Positions 18,525 through 26,870 are shown, numbered from the stretch's first letter. The stretch is DNA of 64,000 bases from Chitinophaga sp. S165 (GCF_003182155.1 NZ_QGTG01000005.1:62001-126000); one strand, 5' to 3'. The notes: generated from the sequence alone by a model not told the origin. A program made the numbers and translations.

Positions 18525-20198
18525 CTATTTCTTTTTACGGCTGATGAAGGCTTCCAGCTCTGCGGCGCTGAAGCTGCTCAGATTATGGGCAGCCGTTAGT
18601 CCGCCTTTCCTTGCAGCAAGCGTACCGTAATAAATATCACGGAAGCCGTCAGTGCTGTGAGCATCCGGATCGATGGACAGCAATACGTTCTTAGACAGGG
18701 CATACGGGATCCATTCCCAGTGAATATCCAGCCGGCGTGGATGCGCATTGATCTCGATCACTACATTATTGGCTGCACAGGCATCAATGATCTGTTGATG
18801 GTTGACAGGGTAACCGTTACGGCTAAGTAGTAATCGCCCGGTCATATGGCCCAGGATTGTCGTATATGGATTTTCGATTGCTTTTAGTAAACGCGCCATT
18901 GCTTTTTCTTCGCTCATCTTCAGATTAGAGTGTACAGAAGCGATAACCAGGTCAAATGTGGCAAGGATTTCATCAGGATAATCCAGGCTGCCATCATTCA
19001 ATATATCAGCTTCAATACTCTTGAAGATGCGGAACGGCGCCAGTTGTTTGTTCAGTTCATCTATTTCTGCATGTTGCGCCTGTATTCTTTCTATACTCAG
19101 ACCATTGGCATAAAATGCAGAACGGGAGTGATCACTGATAACGAGATATTCAAAGCCTTGCTCTTTAGCTTTAAGCGCCATTTGCTGCAGAGTATGTTCG
19201 CCATCGCTCCATGTACTGTGACTGTGGATGATGCCTTTGATATCCTGATGTGTGATCAGTTCAGGCAATTGTTTTTTAAGAGCAAGATCAATATTGGATG
19301 GACTGTTCCACAGACACGGCTCAATGTAGGCCATACCTGCGAGACTGAAGATATCGGCTTCAGTTGCATTGGCGGGGGCACTGTTCAGGTCATAGATGTT
19401 ATTGAAGTGCTCCTGGAATGGAGCAGTAGCAGTAGTGGAGAACAATGTCTTACCAAAGTTTTCAGCGGAAGCAGGATAGATCCTGACTTTAATATGTTGT
19501 TCGTGTTGCCACAACAGTGAATCGTCAGTACCTTCCAGCGGTGTCAGCGTAGCCAGTTGTCCCAGTTTTTCCTGCAGGGCAGGAGCGGGGAGGGCTGCAA
19601 CCAGTTCTATTTCATCGATAATATTTTCATTACGGCGGAACTGGCCTGTCAGGGAAACGGCTGCGGGTGACAGCAGTTGCTGCAATTCTTTTTCGAACGA
19701 TAAAGCCAACGCTTCTGCCTGGGCGTACAGATAGCGACCCTGGTTACTGAAGTAGAATTCTATACTTTGCTTTACGGCATCCTGTGTTTTCGCACCGAAG
19801 CCTTTGAGGAGGGTCAGGCGGTTTTCATTACAGGCATACAACAGTTCGCCAAGCGTTTCTGCTTCCAGTTCTTTCCAGATGGTGGCTATCTTTTTTGGAC
19901 CGAGCCCTTTTATTTTCAGCATCTCAAGTATGCCGGGAGGTGTTTTAAGAAGGTATGCTTCGAGAGCGGCAAACTTTCCGGTTGTCACCATTTCCTGTAT
20001 CGCTTTACCGATAGAATCGCCGATGCCTTTTATTTTAGAGATCTCTTCCGGTGGAGTGACCTGGAGTTGAATAGGTAATTTTTCCACGGTAAAGGCGGCG
20101 CTGGAAAAGGATTTAGCTTTAAAGCTATTATCACCCTGTATGTCCATCAGTTTGGATATAAGGGCGAAATTATCGGCAATGGCGTAGTTATCGAGCAT
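18525..20198 (-). CDS. polX: PolX-family protein with PHP domain and degenerate polymerase site
   Basis: The 557 residues have the bacterial PolX layout. Helix-hairpin-helix elements appear at about 53-67 (KIKGIGDSIGKAI), 94-108 and 130-142; then come a nucleotidyltransferase-like core and a C-terminal PHP domain beginning HSHSTWSDG (H325, H327, D332). PHP domains in PolX carry Mn-dependent 3'-5' exonuclease or AP-endonuclease activity. In canonical PolX the core carries GS..RR...GDIDIL and DLRVV. Here these read GQFRRN (185-190), DEIEL (E196 and E198 in place of the two Asp) and IKVRI (Lys237 in place of the third Asp). The polymerase function is therefore probably lost while the PHP nuclease is kept. 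Alignment was by eye. Confidence 0.88.
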   Translation of the reverse strand: MLDNYAIADNFALISKLMDIQGDNSFKAKSFSSAAFTVEKLPIQLQVTPPEEISKIKGIGDSIGKAIQEMVTTGKFAALEAYLLKTPPGILEMLKIKGLGPKKIATIWKELEAETLGELLYACNENRLTLLKGFGAKTQDAVKQSIEFYFSNQGRYLYAQAEALALSFEKELQQLLSPAAVSLTGQFRRNENIIDEIELVAALPAPALQEKLGQLATLTPLEGTDDSLLWQHEQHIKVRIYPASAENFGKTLFSTTATAPFQEHFNNIYDLNSAPANATEADIFSLAGMAYIEPCLWNSPSNIDLALKKQLPELITHQDIKGIIHSHSTWSDGEHTLQQMALKAKEQGFEYLVISDHSRSAFYANGLSIERIQAQHAEIDELNKQLAPFRIFKSIEADILNDGSLDYPDEILATFDLVIASVHSNLKMSEEKAMARLLKAIENPYTTILGHMTGRLLLSRNGYPVNHQQIIDACAANNVVIEINAHPRRLDIHWEWIPYALSKNVLLSIDPDAHSTDGFRDIYYGTLAARKGGLTAAHNLSSFSAAELEAFISRKKK

Positions 20199-20240
20199 AG
20201 AGTGAATTGAACTGCGAATTTAATGAGGCGGGGTATAAAT

Positions 20241-20269
20241 AAAAAAAGATCCTGGTGGTGACCAGGACC
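20241..20269 (-). terminator. Intrinsic terminator of the H1-like gene
   Basis: On the minus strand GGTCCTGGT and ACCAGGATC pair around a short loop (one G-U type mismatch) and are followed by seven T. Confidence 0.82.
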
Positions 20270-20298
20270 TTTTATTTTCACAGTTTGTAAAGTCGATC

Positions 20299-20715
20299 TT
20301 ACAACTCTGGAGCGATTGGAGCTGCCGGAGCTGGAGGAGTTGCTGGTTTAGAGGTTTTTCTCTTAGCAGCAGCTTTCTTTTTAGGAGCAGCTTTCTTAGC
20401 AGCAGCCTTTTTAGGAGCGGCTTTCTTAGCAGCAGCTTTTTTAGGAGCGGCTTTCTTAGCAGCAGCTTTCTTTTTAGGAGCAGCTTTCTTAGCAGCAGCC
20501 TTTTTAGGAGCAGCTTTCTTAGCAGCAGCCTTTTTAGGAGCAGCTTTCTTAGCAGCAGCTTTTTTAGGAGCGGCTTTCTTAGCAGCAGCTTTCTTCTTAG
20601 GAGCAGCTTTCTTAGCAGCGGCTTTTTTAGGAGCAGCTTTCTTAGCAGCAGCTTTTTTCTTAGGAGCAGCCTTTTTAGGAGCAGCTTTTTTAGCCGCTTT
20701 CTTAATTGTTGCCAT
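20299..20715 (-). CDS. Lys/Ala/Pro-repeat histone H1-like DNA-binding protein
   Basis: The 138-residue protein consists almost entirely of the repeated blocks KKAAPKKAAA / KKAAPKKKAAA, with a short tail KRKTSKPATPPAPAAPIAPEL. This composition matches the C-terminal tail of eukaryotic histone H1 and bacterial H1-like proteins (Hc2, BpH1, AlgP-type). They bind DNA without sequence preference and influence nucleoid compaction. The basic tract strongly suggests nucleic-acid binding. At the DNA level the gene is a near-perfect direct repeat (about 20350-20700) with alternative 30- and 33-nt units, so copy number probably varies between strains. It lies just downstream of L27 with a 73-nt gap and may partly share transcription with the ribosomal operon. 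Confidence 0.85.
   Translation of the reverse strand: MATIKKAAKKAAPKKAAPKKKAAAKKAAPKKAAAKKAAPKKKAAAKKAAPKKAAAKKAAPKKAAAKKAAPKKAAAKKAAPKKKAAAKKAAPKKAAAKKAAPKKAAAKKAAPKKKAAAKRKTSKPATPPAPAAPIAPEL
20350..20700 (-). repeat. Tandem DNA repeat encoding the K/A/P blocks
   Basis: Units such as GGAGCAGCTTTCTTAGCAGC (plus strand) recur about a dozen times with few silent changes (AGCAGCC/AGCGGCT). Such a tract is prone to slippage in units that keep the frame. Confidence 0.85.
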
Positions 20716-20788
20716 TGTTTTTTGAATTTTGGGTTAGTAATTAAAATTGGGTATTAAAAAAAACTTTATGGCAAACACTGTTCCAGAC

Positions 20789-21061
20789 TTACGCCTGGGC
20801 AGTGGTGTCAAGTGATCTTACGGAAACGATGGTCCTGTTCTCACGTCCTTTCCTGAATTCTACAACACCATCAGCTACTGCGAAAATGGTAAAATCTCTA
20901 CCAATTCCTACATTCTGTCCAGGATGATAAACGGTACCGCGCTGGCGAATGATTACATTACCAGATACGGCTGCCTGACCACCAAATATTTTTACTCCAA
21001 GCCTTTTGCTCTGGGAATCACGGCCGTTCTTAACGGAACCTTCACCTTTTTTATGTGCCAT
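20789..21061 (-). CDS. rpmA: Large ribosomal subunit protein bL27
   Basis: The 90-residue protein begins MAHKKGEGSVKNGRDSQSKRLGVK, the conserved L27 N-terminus that reaches the peptidyl transferase centre. It continues with IIRQRGTVYHPGQNVGIGRD. The N-terminus starts directly with the functional sequence and lacks the cleavable extension found in Firmicutes. It lies 36 nt downstream of rplU, the normal L21-L27 order. Confidence 0.98.
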   Translation of the reverse strand: MAHKKGEGSVKNGRDSQSKRLGVKIFGGQAAVSGNVIIRQRGTVYHPGQNVGIGRDFTIFAVADGVVEFRKGRENRTIVSVRSLDTTAQA

Positions 21062-21097
21062 TTCTTATGTACGGTTTTAAACTTTTTCTAATTAAAA

Positions 21098-21400
21098 TTA
21101 AGCGATCTCGTTGATCCGGATCTTTGTAAAGTGTGTACGGTGACCTACTTTCTTTCTGAAACCTTTTCTACGTTTCATTTTGAAAGCAATTACCTTATCA
21201 CCCTGAACGTGGCTCAGGATCTCTGCTTTAACCACTGATTTTACATCAGTACCAACGGTCAGCTGGCCGCCATTATCTATTAACAACACGTCAGAGAACT
21301 GCACTTTATCTCCAATATTTCCCTGCAACTGTTGTACAAAGATTTCCTGGTCTTTTTGTACTTTGAATTGCTGACCTGCGATTTTTACAACTGCAAACAT
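21098..21400 (-). CDS. rplU: Large ribosomal subunit protein bL21
   Basis: The 100-residue protein has the L21 signatures MFAVVKIAGQQFKVQKDQEI, GDKVIAFKMKRRKGFRKKVGHR and HFTKIRINEI. It binds 23S rRNA in the large subunit. It is first in the rplU-rpmA operon and is preceded by an excellent Bacteroidota promoter, leaving a leader of about 17 nt, too short for a structured autoregulatory leader. Confidence 0.98.
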   Translation of the reverse strand: MFAVVKIAGQQFKVQKDQEIFVQQLQGNIGDKVQFSDVLLIDNGGQLTVGTDVKSVVKAEILSHVQGDKVIAFKMKRRKGFRKKVGHRTHFTKIRINEIA

Positions 21401-21421
21401 AGTTATCCAAAAATATTTCCT

Positions 21422-21453
21422 GCAAAAGTAGGATTTGTTTTCTAATTGACAAA
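21422..21453 (-). promoter_or_regulatory. Promoter of the rplU-rpmA operon
   Basis: On the minus strand TTTG (21453-21450), 19 nt, then TACTTTTGC (21430-21422) match the Bacteroidota consensus exactly. This is the best promoter in the window. Confidence 0.8.
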
Positions 21454-21673
21454 GTTTTCTCAGCTTTTGCCATCAGACTATTTACAGTCCGATTTTACTG
21501 AGAAATACAATTTATATTTTCAAAGATACATACTTTATTTTAATATAGTAGGTTGCAATATGTATATATACTGCTGTTTTCGCTGATAATAGCTCACCTG
21601 AAGATGTTACCATACACTCATAAATACCTCGTGAACCCTTGTAATATGGGCTTTCATAACAATTTTTATTTTA

Positions 21674-21681
21674 TACATTTG
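21674..21681 (+). promoter_or_regulatory. -7 promoter element of the GH3-family gene
   Basis: TACATTTG lies 28 nt before the ATG at 21710, and TTTC stands about 18 nt further upstream as a possible imperfect -33 element. Confidence 0.5.
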
Positions 21682-21709
21682 TCCTTTCACTTATCCTAAA
21701 ATCAAAGGC

Positions 21710-23203
21710 ATGAAGCTTAAATCACTGCTTGCCAAACCATTTGCTTCCATTATTGCCAACAAGATCAGGAAGGAGATGCTACGGGCGGTAGAAGACCAGG
21801 AGGCTATTCTGGAGGAGTTGATTAAAACAGGCAGGAAAACTGAGTTTGGAAAAGATCATCATTTTGATAACATCAATAATTATAATGACTTCAAACAGGC
21901 GGTACCTGTCAGGGATTATGAACAGTTCAAGCCCTATATCAATAAAATAAAGGACGGTAAACAAAACGTATTGTGGAAAGGGCAGCCTATTTACCTGGCC
22001 AAAACCTCCGGTACAACCAGCGGTGTAAAATATATACCGATTACAAAAGATTCAGTTTCCAACCATATAGATACGGCCCGTAACGCCTTGCTGTGTTACA
22101 TGGCAGAAACCGGAAAAACAGAGTTTGCCAGTGGCAAGCTTATTTTTCTGTCCGGCTCTCCCGTGCTGGAAAGGGTGGGAGGCATTCCTTATGGTCGCCT
22201 TAGCGGTATCGTGAACCACCACGTACCCCGTTACCTGCGCACTAATCAGCTTCCTTCATATGAAACAAATTGTATAGAAGACTGGGAATCCAAGCTGGAT
22301 AAGATCGTTGATGAAACCATCGACCAGGATATGACACTCATTAGTGGTATTCCACCATGGATGCAGATGTACTTCGACAGGCTGATCGAAAGAAGCGGAA
22401 AACCGGTAGGAGAGTTGTTCAAGAACCTGGATGTATTGGTATACGGTGGTGTGAACTTTGAGCCATATCGTGCAAAACTGCTGGCTTCCGTTGGTCGCCC
22501 GATCAATACAGTCGAGACTTTCCCCGCTTCTGAAGGTTTCTTTGCCTTCCAGGATACCCAGGAACATAAAGGCCTATTGCTGAATACCAACTCAGGTATC
22601 TTTTATGAGTTTATTCCTGCAAACGAAGTATTTGATCCGAACCCAACCCGCCTGTCCCTGCGTGACGTACAGGTAGGAGTGAACTACGCACTGGTGGTAA
22701 GCACCAATGCCGGTTTGTGGGGATATAGCATCGGTGATACCGTGAAGTTCGTATCTACCAATCCTTACCGTCTGCTGGTTACAGGACGTATCAAACACTT
22801 TATCTCAGCGTTCGGCGAGCACGTGATCGGGGAGGAAGTAGAATACAGTCTGATGAAGGCTGCGAGAGAGGAAAACCTGCATATCACGGAATTCACTGTA
22901 GCTCCGATGGTAGCACCACAGGGAGAATTACCCTATCACGAGTGGTTTGTGGAATTTGAAAATCCGCCGGCAGATCTGGCCGCTTTTGCTGCAAAAGTGG
23001 ACGGATTTATGCAGGAAAAAAATATTTATTATAATGATCTGTTGACAGGAAATATCCTGCAACCCTTGAAAATCAGGCCGGTGCGCAAGCATGGGTTCAT
23101 CGATTATATGAAGTCTGTAGGTAAGCTTGGTGGACAAAACAAAGTACCCCGTTTAAGTAATGACAGATCATTGGCAGATGAACTGAGCAAGTTTCTGCGA
23201 TGA
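21710..23203 (+). CDS. GH3 auxin-responsive promoter family protein (acyl-adenylate-forming)
   Basis: The 497 residues match the GH3 family, members of the ANL adenylating superfamily; plant GH3 enzymes join amino acids to jasmonate or auxin. The nucleotide-binding P-loop AKTSGTTSGVKYIP lies at 97-110. Later family markers include YGGVNFEPY, TFPASEGFFAFQ, YSIGDTVKF and the hinge-type TGRIKHFISAFGEHV. Bacterial substrates are unknown, so the reaction (acyl adenylation, perhaps followed by amide formation) is inferred from the fold. A perfect inverted repeat and about 100 nt separate it from dxr on the same strand. Confidence 0.9.
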   Translation: MKLKSLLAKPFASIIANKIRKEMLRAVEDQEAILEELIKTGRKTEFGKDHHFDNINNYNDFKQAVPVRDYEQFKPYINKIKDGKQNVLWKGQPIYLAKTSGTTSGVKYIPITKDSVSNHIDTARNALLCYMAETGKTEFASGKLIFLSGSPVLERVGGIPYGRLSGIVNHHVPRYLRTNQLPSYETNCIEDWESKLDKIVDETIDQDMTLISGIPPWMQMYFDRLIERSGKPVGELFKNLDVLVYGGVNFEPYRAKLLASVGRPINTVETFPASEGFFAFQDTQEHKGLLLNTNSGIFYEFIPANEVFDPNPTRLSLRDVQVGVNYALVVSTNAGLWGYSIGDTVKFVSTNPYRLLVTGRIKHFISAFGEHVIGEEVEYSLMKAAREENLHITEFTVAPMVAPQGELPYHEWFVEFENPPADLAAFAAKVDGFMQEKNIYYNDLLTGNILQPLKIRPVRKHGFIDYMKSVGKLGGQNKVPRLSNDRSLADELSKFLR

Positions 23204-23222
23204 AACTAATTATTAGGGAGCA

Positions 23223-23264
23223 GGAAATAAGAATAAGGATATAGCACTCCTTATTCTTATTTCC
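23223..23264. repeat. Perfect 17-bp inverted repeat between GH3 gene and dxr
   Basis: Arms at 23223-23239 (GGAAATAAGAATAAGGA) and 23248-23264 are exact reverse complements around an 8-nt loop. The stem is AT-rich and lacks a following T run, so it is not a classical terminator. It could be a transcript-processing or mRNA-stability element. Confidence 0.8.
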
Positions 23265-23302
23265 TAATTCCTAATTCTCTTATTTCCCTTATTATTGCAT
23301 CA

Positions 23303-24469
23303 ATGAGTAAGAAGAACATAGCCATATTTGGCTCCACAGGATCTATTGGAATCCAGGCTCTGGAGGTGATTGAAGCACATCCTGACAAGTTCAGTGTGGA
23401 AGTTTTGACCGGCGGACAGAACGCCGACCTTTTAATAGAACAGGCATTGAAATTCCGTCCCAATGCCGTGGTGATTGTTGACGAAACACAATACGATAAA
23501 GTAAAGGACGCATTATTTGATAAAGGAATAAAGGTATTCGCAGGCGCCAGGGCTATGGTTGAAGTAGCAGCCTGGAGCAGTATAGATCTGATGCTGGCCG
23601 CAGTAATGGGCTTTGCAGGTTTAGCGCCTACTCTGGCGGCTATTGAGCAAGGTACGCCTATTGCCCTGGCTAACAAGGAAACCTTGGTGGTAGCCGGAGA
23701 TATAGTAATGGCAGCTGCCAATAAGAGAAATGTGCCGATCATCCCGGTGGATTCTGAACATTCCGCTATCTTCCAGTGCCTGCTGGGTGAATCTATCAGC
23801 AAAGTGGACAAGGTGATCCTGACCGCTTCCGGTGGCCCTTTCCTCGGAAAGAAGCCTAACTTCCTGATCAATGTGAAGAAAGACCACGCCCTGCAGCATC
23901 CGAACTGGAGAATGGGCGCAAAGATCACGATCGACTGTGCTACCCTTATGAATAAAGGCCTGGAGATGATCGAGGCCCGCTGGTTATTCAATCTCCCACC
24001 CGAAAAGATCGAAGTAGTGATACATCCGCAGTCTATCATTCACTCTATGGTAGAGTTTGTGGACGGTTCACTGAAAGCGCAGCTGGGAGTGCCCGACATG
24101 AAAGTTCCTATACAACTGGCTTTAGGATTTCCGGAGAGATTAGCTAACGATTTCCCGAAATTCTCCTTCAAGAACAATCCTACGCTGACATTCGAACAGC
24201 CCGACACAAAGACTTTTCGCAACCTGGCCATTGCTATTGAGGCAATGCACAAGGGAGGGAATGCTGCTTGCGTGATGAATGCCGCCAACGAAGAGGTAGT
24301 GCATGCTTTCCTGAAAAACAGGATCGGTTTCCTGCAAATGACAGAAGTGATCGAAGAGATCATGAGCAAGGTGCCATTCATCGAAAAGCCTACTTTGCAT
24401 GATTACTATGAAAGCGATCAGGCAGCCCGTGAGTATGCGAATTCAATGATCAATGCAATTGTAATTTAA
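23303..24469 (+). CDS. dxr: 1-deoxy-D-xylulose 5-phosphate reductoisomerase
   Basis: Dxr (IspC) converts DXP to 2-C-methyl-D-erythritol 4-phosphate with NADPH, the first committed step of the MEP isoprenoid pathway. At 388 residues it is standard length. Visible signatures are the NADPH-binding GSTGSIGIQALEVI near the N-terminus, ANKETLVVAGD, the metal/substrate-binding DSEHSAIFQCL, LTASGGPF and MNKGLEMIEA. The protein is cytosolic. It is followed by rseP about 95 nt downstream, a neighbourhood common in bacteria. Confidence 0.98.
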   Translation: MSKKNIAIFGSTGSIGIQALEVIEAHPDKFSVEVLTGGQNADLLIEQALKFRPNAVVIVDETQYDKVKDALFDKGIKVFAGARAMVEVAAWSSIDLMLAAVMGFAGLAPTLAAIEQGTPIALANKETLVVAGDIVMAAANKRNVPIIPVDSEHSAIFQCLLGESISKVDKVILTASGGPFLGKKPNFLINVKKDHALQHPNWRMGAKITIDCATLMNKGLEMIEARWLFNLPPEKIEVVIHPQSIIHSMVEFVDGSLKAQLGVPDMKVPIQLALGFPERLANDFPKFSFKNNPTLTFEQPDTKTFRNLAIAIEAMHKGGNAACVMNAANEEVVHAFLKNRIGFLQMTEVIEEIMSKVPFIEKPTLHDYYESDQAAREYANSMINAIVI

Positions 24470-24503
24470 TATTACATTAACGCCGTGCTGCAGTTGAACC
24501 GCC

Positions 24504-24512
24504 TATATTTGC
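24504..24512 (+). promoter_or_regulatory. -7 promoter element of rseP
   Basis: TATATTTGC fits TAnnTTTGC and lies 52 nt before the rseP ATG, suggesting that rseP has its own promoter in addition to read-through from dxr. No clear -33 element. Confidence 0.45.
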
Positions 24513-24564
24513 CGGACTATCTATAGATTATTAACATTATATATTTACTGTCAGATTCATCTAC

Positions 24565-25899
24565 ATGACCACACAAGAAATATTGGTAAAGGCCGGGCAG
24601 TTAATACTGTCACTCTCAATACTGGTAGTATTACATGAGCTTGGGCACTTTATCCCTGCCAAGCTTTTTAAAGCAAGGGTTGAGAAATTCTATCTGTTCT
24701 TTGATCCCTGGTTCTCCCTGTTTAAGAAGAAAAAAGGCGATACGGAATATGGTATTGGTTGGTTGCCCCTGGGCGGATATGTAAAAATATCCGGGATGGT
24801 GGACGAGAGTATGGACCGCGAGCAGATGGCCCAACCGCCAAAGCCCTGGGAGTTCCGCTCTAAACCGGCCTGGCAGCGTCTGATCATCATGATAGGTGGT
24901 GTGACCGTAAACCTGATCCTCGGGTTCCTGATCTATGCCATGATGCTCTGGCATTGGGGTGAAAGCTACCTGCCTACGAAAAATGTGACTTATGGTATCG
25001 CTGTTGACTCCCTGGCAGGAAGTATCGGTTTACATGACGGTGATATGGTCCTGTCTGTTAACCATGAGCCGGTTGAGAATTTCAGAGCTATCCCGGCCGA
25101 AATAATCCTCCGCGAAGCTACCAGCATACAAGTGTCCCGTAATGGTCAGCCGATGGATATCAAGATCCCTACCGGTTTTATCAGGGAAATGATCAAAAGG
25201 AAAGGCACCCTGATCGAAGTACGTATTCCCTTCGTTGTAGATAGCGTACTACCAAAGTCACCTGCTGAGAAGGCTGGTTTCCGTAAAGGAGACAAGACAC
25301 TGACCGTTAACGGTGCTCCGGCCGGTTATTTCCACGAATTCAAAAAAGCAATTCAGCCTTTTAAAAATAAAACGGTGCCCGTACAGGTATTACGTGACGG
25401 CGATACTATCCAGTTATTCCCCCAGGTACCTGAAACTGCCATTTTGGGTATGGGACCGGCTAATCCTGAAAAGGATTTCAAATTTGCCACCCGCGAGTAT
25501 ACCTTCTTCGAAGCAATACCTGCAGGTTTTTCCAAATGTATCAGCACACTGGTTAAATATGTACAGCAGCTGCGGTTGATCTTCGTTTCCAAAGAAGTGA
25601 AGGCAAACGAATCACTGGGTGGTTTCATCAGCATCGGTAACCTGTTCCCTGCACAATGGGATTGGATCGCTTTCTGGGAAATGACAGCTTTACTGTCCAT
25701 CATCCTTGCTTTCATGAATATCCTGCCGATTCCGGCCCTGGATGGTGGCCACGTACTGTTCCTGCTCTACGAGATCGTGACCGGCCGTAAACCTAGCGAG
25801 AAGTTCCTGGAATATGCACAGATCGTGGGTATGATCATCCTGTTCGGGTTACTGCTCTATGCAAATGGCCTGGATATATGGAGAAGTTTATTTAAATAG
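24565..25899 (+). CDS. rseP: RIP metalloprotease RseP (site-2 protease)
   Basis: RseP cleaves membrane-spanning substrates such as anti-sigma factors and remnant signal peptides within the inner membrane. The 444 residues show the zinc motif HELGH at 24-28 inside the first membrane segment. Two PDZ-like regions follow in the middle (VDSLAGSIGLHDGDMVLSVN and VDSVLPKSPAEKAGFRKGD), and the second catalytic motif LDGGH is at 392-396 in a later segment (MNILPIPALDGGHVLF). A final hydrophobic segment ends the protein. In this genome FecR-type anti-sigma factors (see 56.0 kb) are plausible substrates; this is an inference. A terminator follows directly. Confidence 0.96.
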   Translation: MTTQEILVKAGQLILSLSILVVLHELGHFIPAKLFKARVEKFYLFFDPWFSLFKKKKGDTEYGIGWLPLGGYVKISGMVDESMDREQMAQPPKPWEFRSKPAWQRLIIMIGGVTVNLILGFLIYAMMLWHWGESYLPTKNVTYGIAVDSLAGSIGLHDGDMVLSVNHEPVENFRAIPAEIILREATSIQVSRNGQPMDIKIPTGFIREMIKRKGTLIEVRIPFVVDSVLPKSPAEKAGFRKGDKTLTVNGAPAGYFHEFKKAIQPFKNKTVPVQVLRDGDTIQLFPQVPETAILGMGPANPEKDFKFATREYTFFEAIPAGFSKCISTLVKYVQQLRLIFVSKEVKANESLGGFISIGNLFPAQWDWIAFWEMTALLSIILAFMNILPIPALDGGHVLFLLYEIVTGRKPSEKFLEYAQIVGMIILFGLLLYANGLDIWRSLFK

Positions 25900-25916
25900 T
25901 TGATTATCAATTATAT

Positions 25917-25949
25917 TAAAAAGAGGCCTCTAAAAGGGCCTCTTTTTTT
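25917..25949 (+). terminator. Intrinsic terminator of rseP
   Basis: AAGAGGCC and GGCCTCTT pair around a short loop, followed by TTTTT, 20 nt after the stop codon. Confidence 0.88.
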
Positions 25950-25987
25950 ATGTGGTGAATTGCTTCACGGCTAAGTCCAACTCAAAG

Positions 25988-26102
25988 GCATGTATGCGTC
26001 CTGTATGAAGCATGTATGCGTCGTATATAAAGCGTAGTCAGGATCGTTCACCTCAAAGGCATGTATGCGCCAGGTATGAAGCATGTATACCTCATACATA
26101 AA
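25988..26102. repeat. Four 22-nt direct repeats arranged as two pairs
   Basis: Units start at 25988, 26010, 26059 and 26081. Each begins GCATGTAT, the first three continue GCG, and the units end in TATGAA or ATAAA. The pairs are offset by 71 nt and each is preceded by CTCAAAG. They fill the gap between the rseP terminator and the ssrA promoter. No coding sense is seen. They could be sites for a DNA-binding protein or a replication-generated duplication. Confidence 0.75.
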
Positions 26103-26184
26103 CAGGTATCTCGCTCATTGATACAAATATCGGTCAATTCTGATATATTACCCGTATCTGTGATGGAAATCCAGATGAATGTCG

Positions 26185-26192
26185 TATCTTTG
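26185..26192 (+). promoter_or_regulatory. -7 promoter element of ssrA
   Basis: TATCTTTG lies 20 nt before the mature tmRNA 5' end. A matching -33 TTTG is not evident. Confidence 0.45.
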
Positions 26193-26211
26193 TAAGCTGC
26201 GAAAGCAAACT

Positions 26212-26585
26212 GGGGTCGCCTGGTTTTGACAGCATAGATCTTTGAAAGTGTAAGCATGTCGTGCGTTGTATAATTAGCACGTAAATCTGAATATACAAAC
26301 TTCAAATGGCGAATCTAACTACGCCATGGCTGCCTAATCAGCGATTAGCGCACCCATTTTGGCCGCCGCAAGTTCCCGTCTGCTAGAACTGCCGCCGCCT
26401 AAATCAAAACTTTAGCGGAATAGGTACTCATGGTTTCCGTGAGTGAGTGCCGAAACAACAACGGATAAGGACCAGGCTGGTTAGTTGCGCCCCTGGCAAG
26501 GTTCCGACACAATAATGCGTAAATAAGCATGTAGAAAGCTTTCGGCGAATATGTTTGGACGCGGGTTCGATTCCCGCCGACTCCA
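26212..26585 (+). ncRNA. ssrA: Transfer-messenger RNA (tmRNA)
   Basis: tmRNA rescues stalled ribosomes and tags the unfinished protein for proteolysis. The 5' end GGGGTCG pairs with CGACTCC near the 3' end as a 7-bp acceptor stem with a G-U third pair, the alanine identity signal. The T arm reads GCGGGTTCGATTCCCGC. The tag frame begins at 26308 and codes GESNYAMAA followed by TAA (26335-26337), close to Bacteroidota tags of the GENNYALAA type and ending in the small hydrophobic degron read by ClpXP. The terminal CCA is not encoded (CTA follows the discriminator A), so it must be added. It is a one-piece tmRNA of about 374 nt. An RM island starts 285 nt downstream. Confidence 0.97.
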
Positions 26586-26587
26586 CT

Positions 26588-26628
26588 AAAAGGACTTTTG
26601 ACAATTGGGTCAAAAGTCCTTTTTTTAT
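26588..26628 (+). terminator. Intrinsic terminator of ssrA
   Basis: AGGACTTTTGAC and GTCAAAAGTCCT form a 12-bp perfect stem around a 6-nt loop, followed by six or more T. The stretch 26629-26870 has no recognisable gene. Confidence 0.93.
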
Positions 26629-26870
26629 TTGGTCTTAATCCCTTTACAACGTTAGAACCAGCCCTGGTACGTTATTTTTAGTGATTTCGTTGGATCTGTT
26701 TCCTTATTCGATATCCTCAAATCGCATTTACAAGAACTCCCCATGAAAGACTCCTAAAAAAGAGCATGCATATACGCTCAAAGTAATTATTTGGAAATTT
26801 GCTACATTGCCGGACGAAAAATTGGGTGCACAATCATTAGATTTCATATCAACATTAGGACTTAAACCAC

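Noticed and set aside
20340..20700. Regular short repeats that could be taken for a CRISPR array
   Set aside because: The units are contiguous, have no spacers and encode an in-frame K/A/P repeat protein.
26048..26613. Open frames overlapping the tmRNA
   Set aside because: They run through a well-supported structural RNA, and no protein family is recognised.
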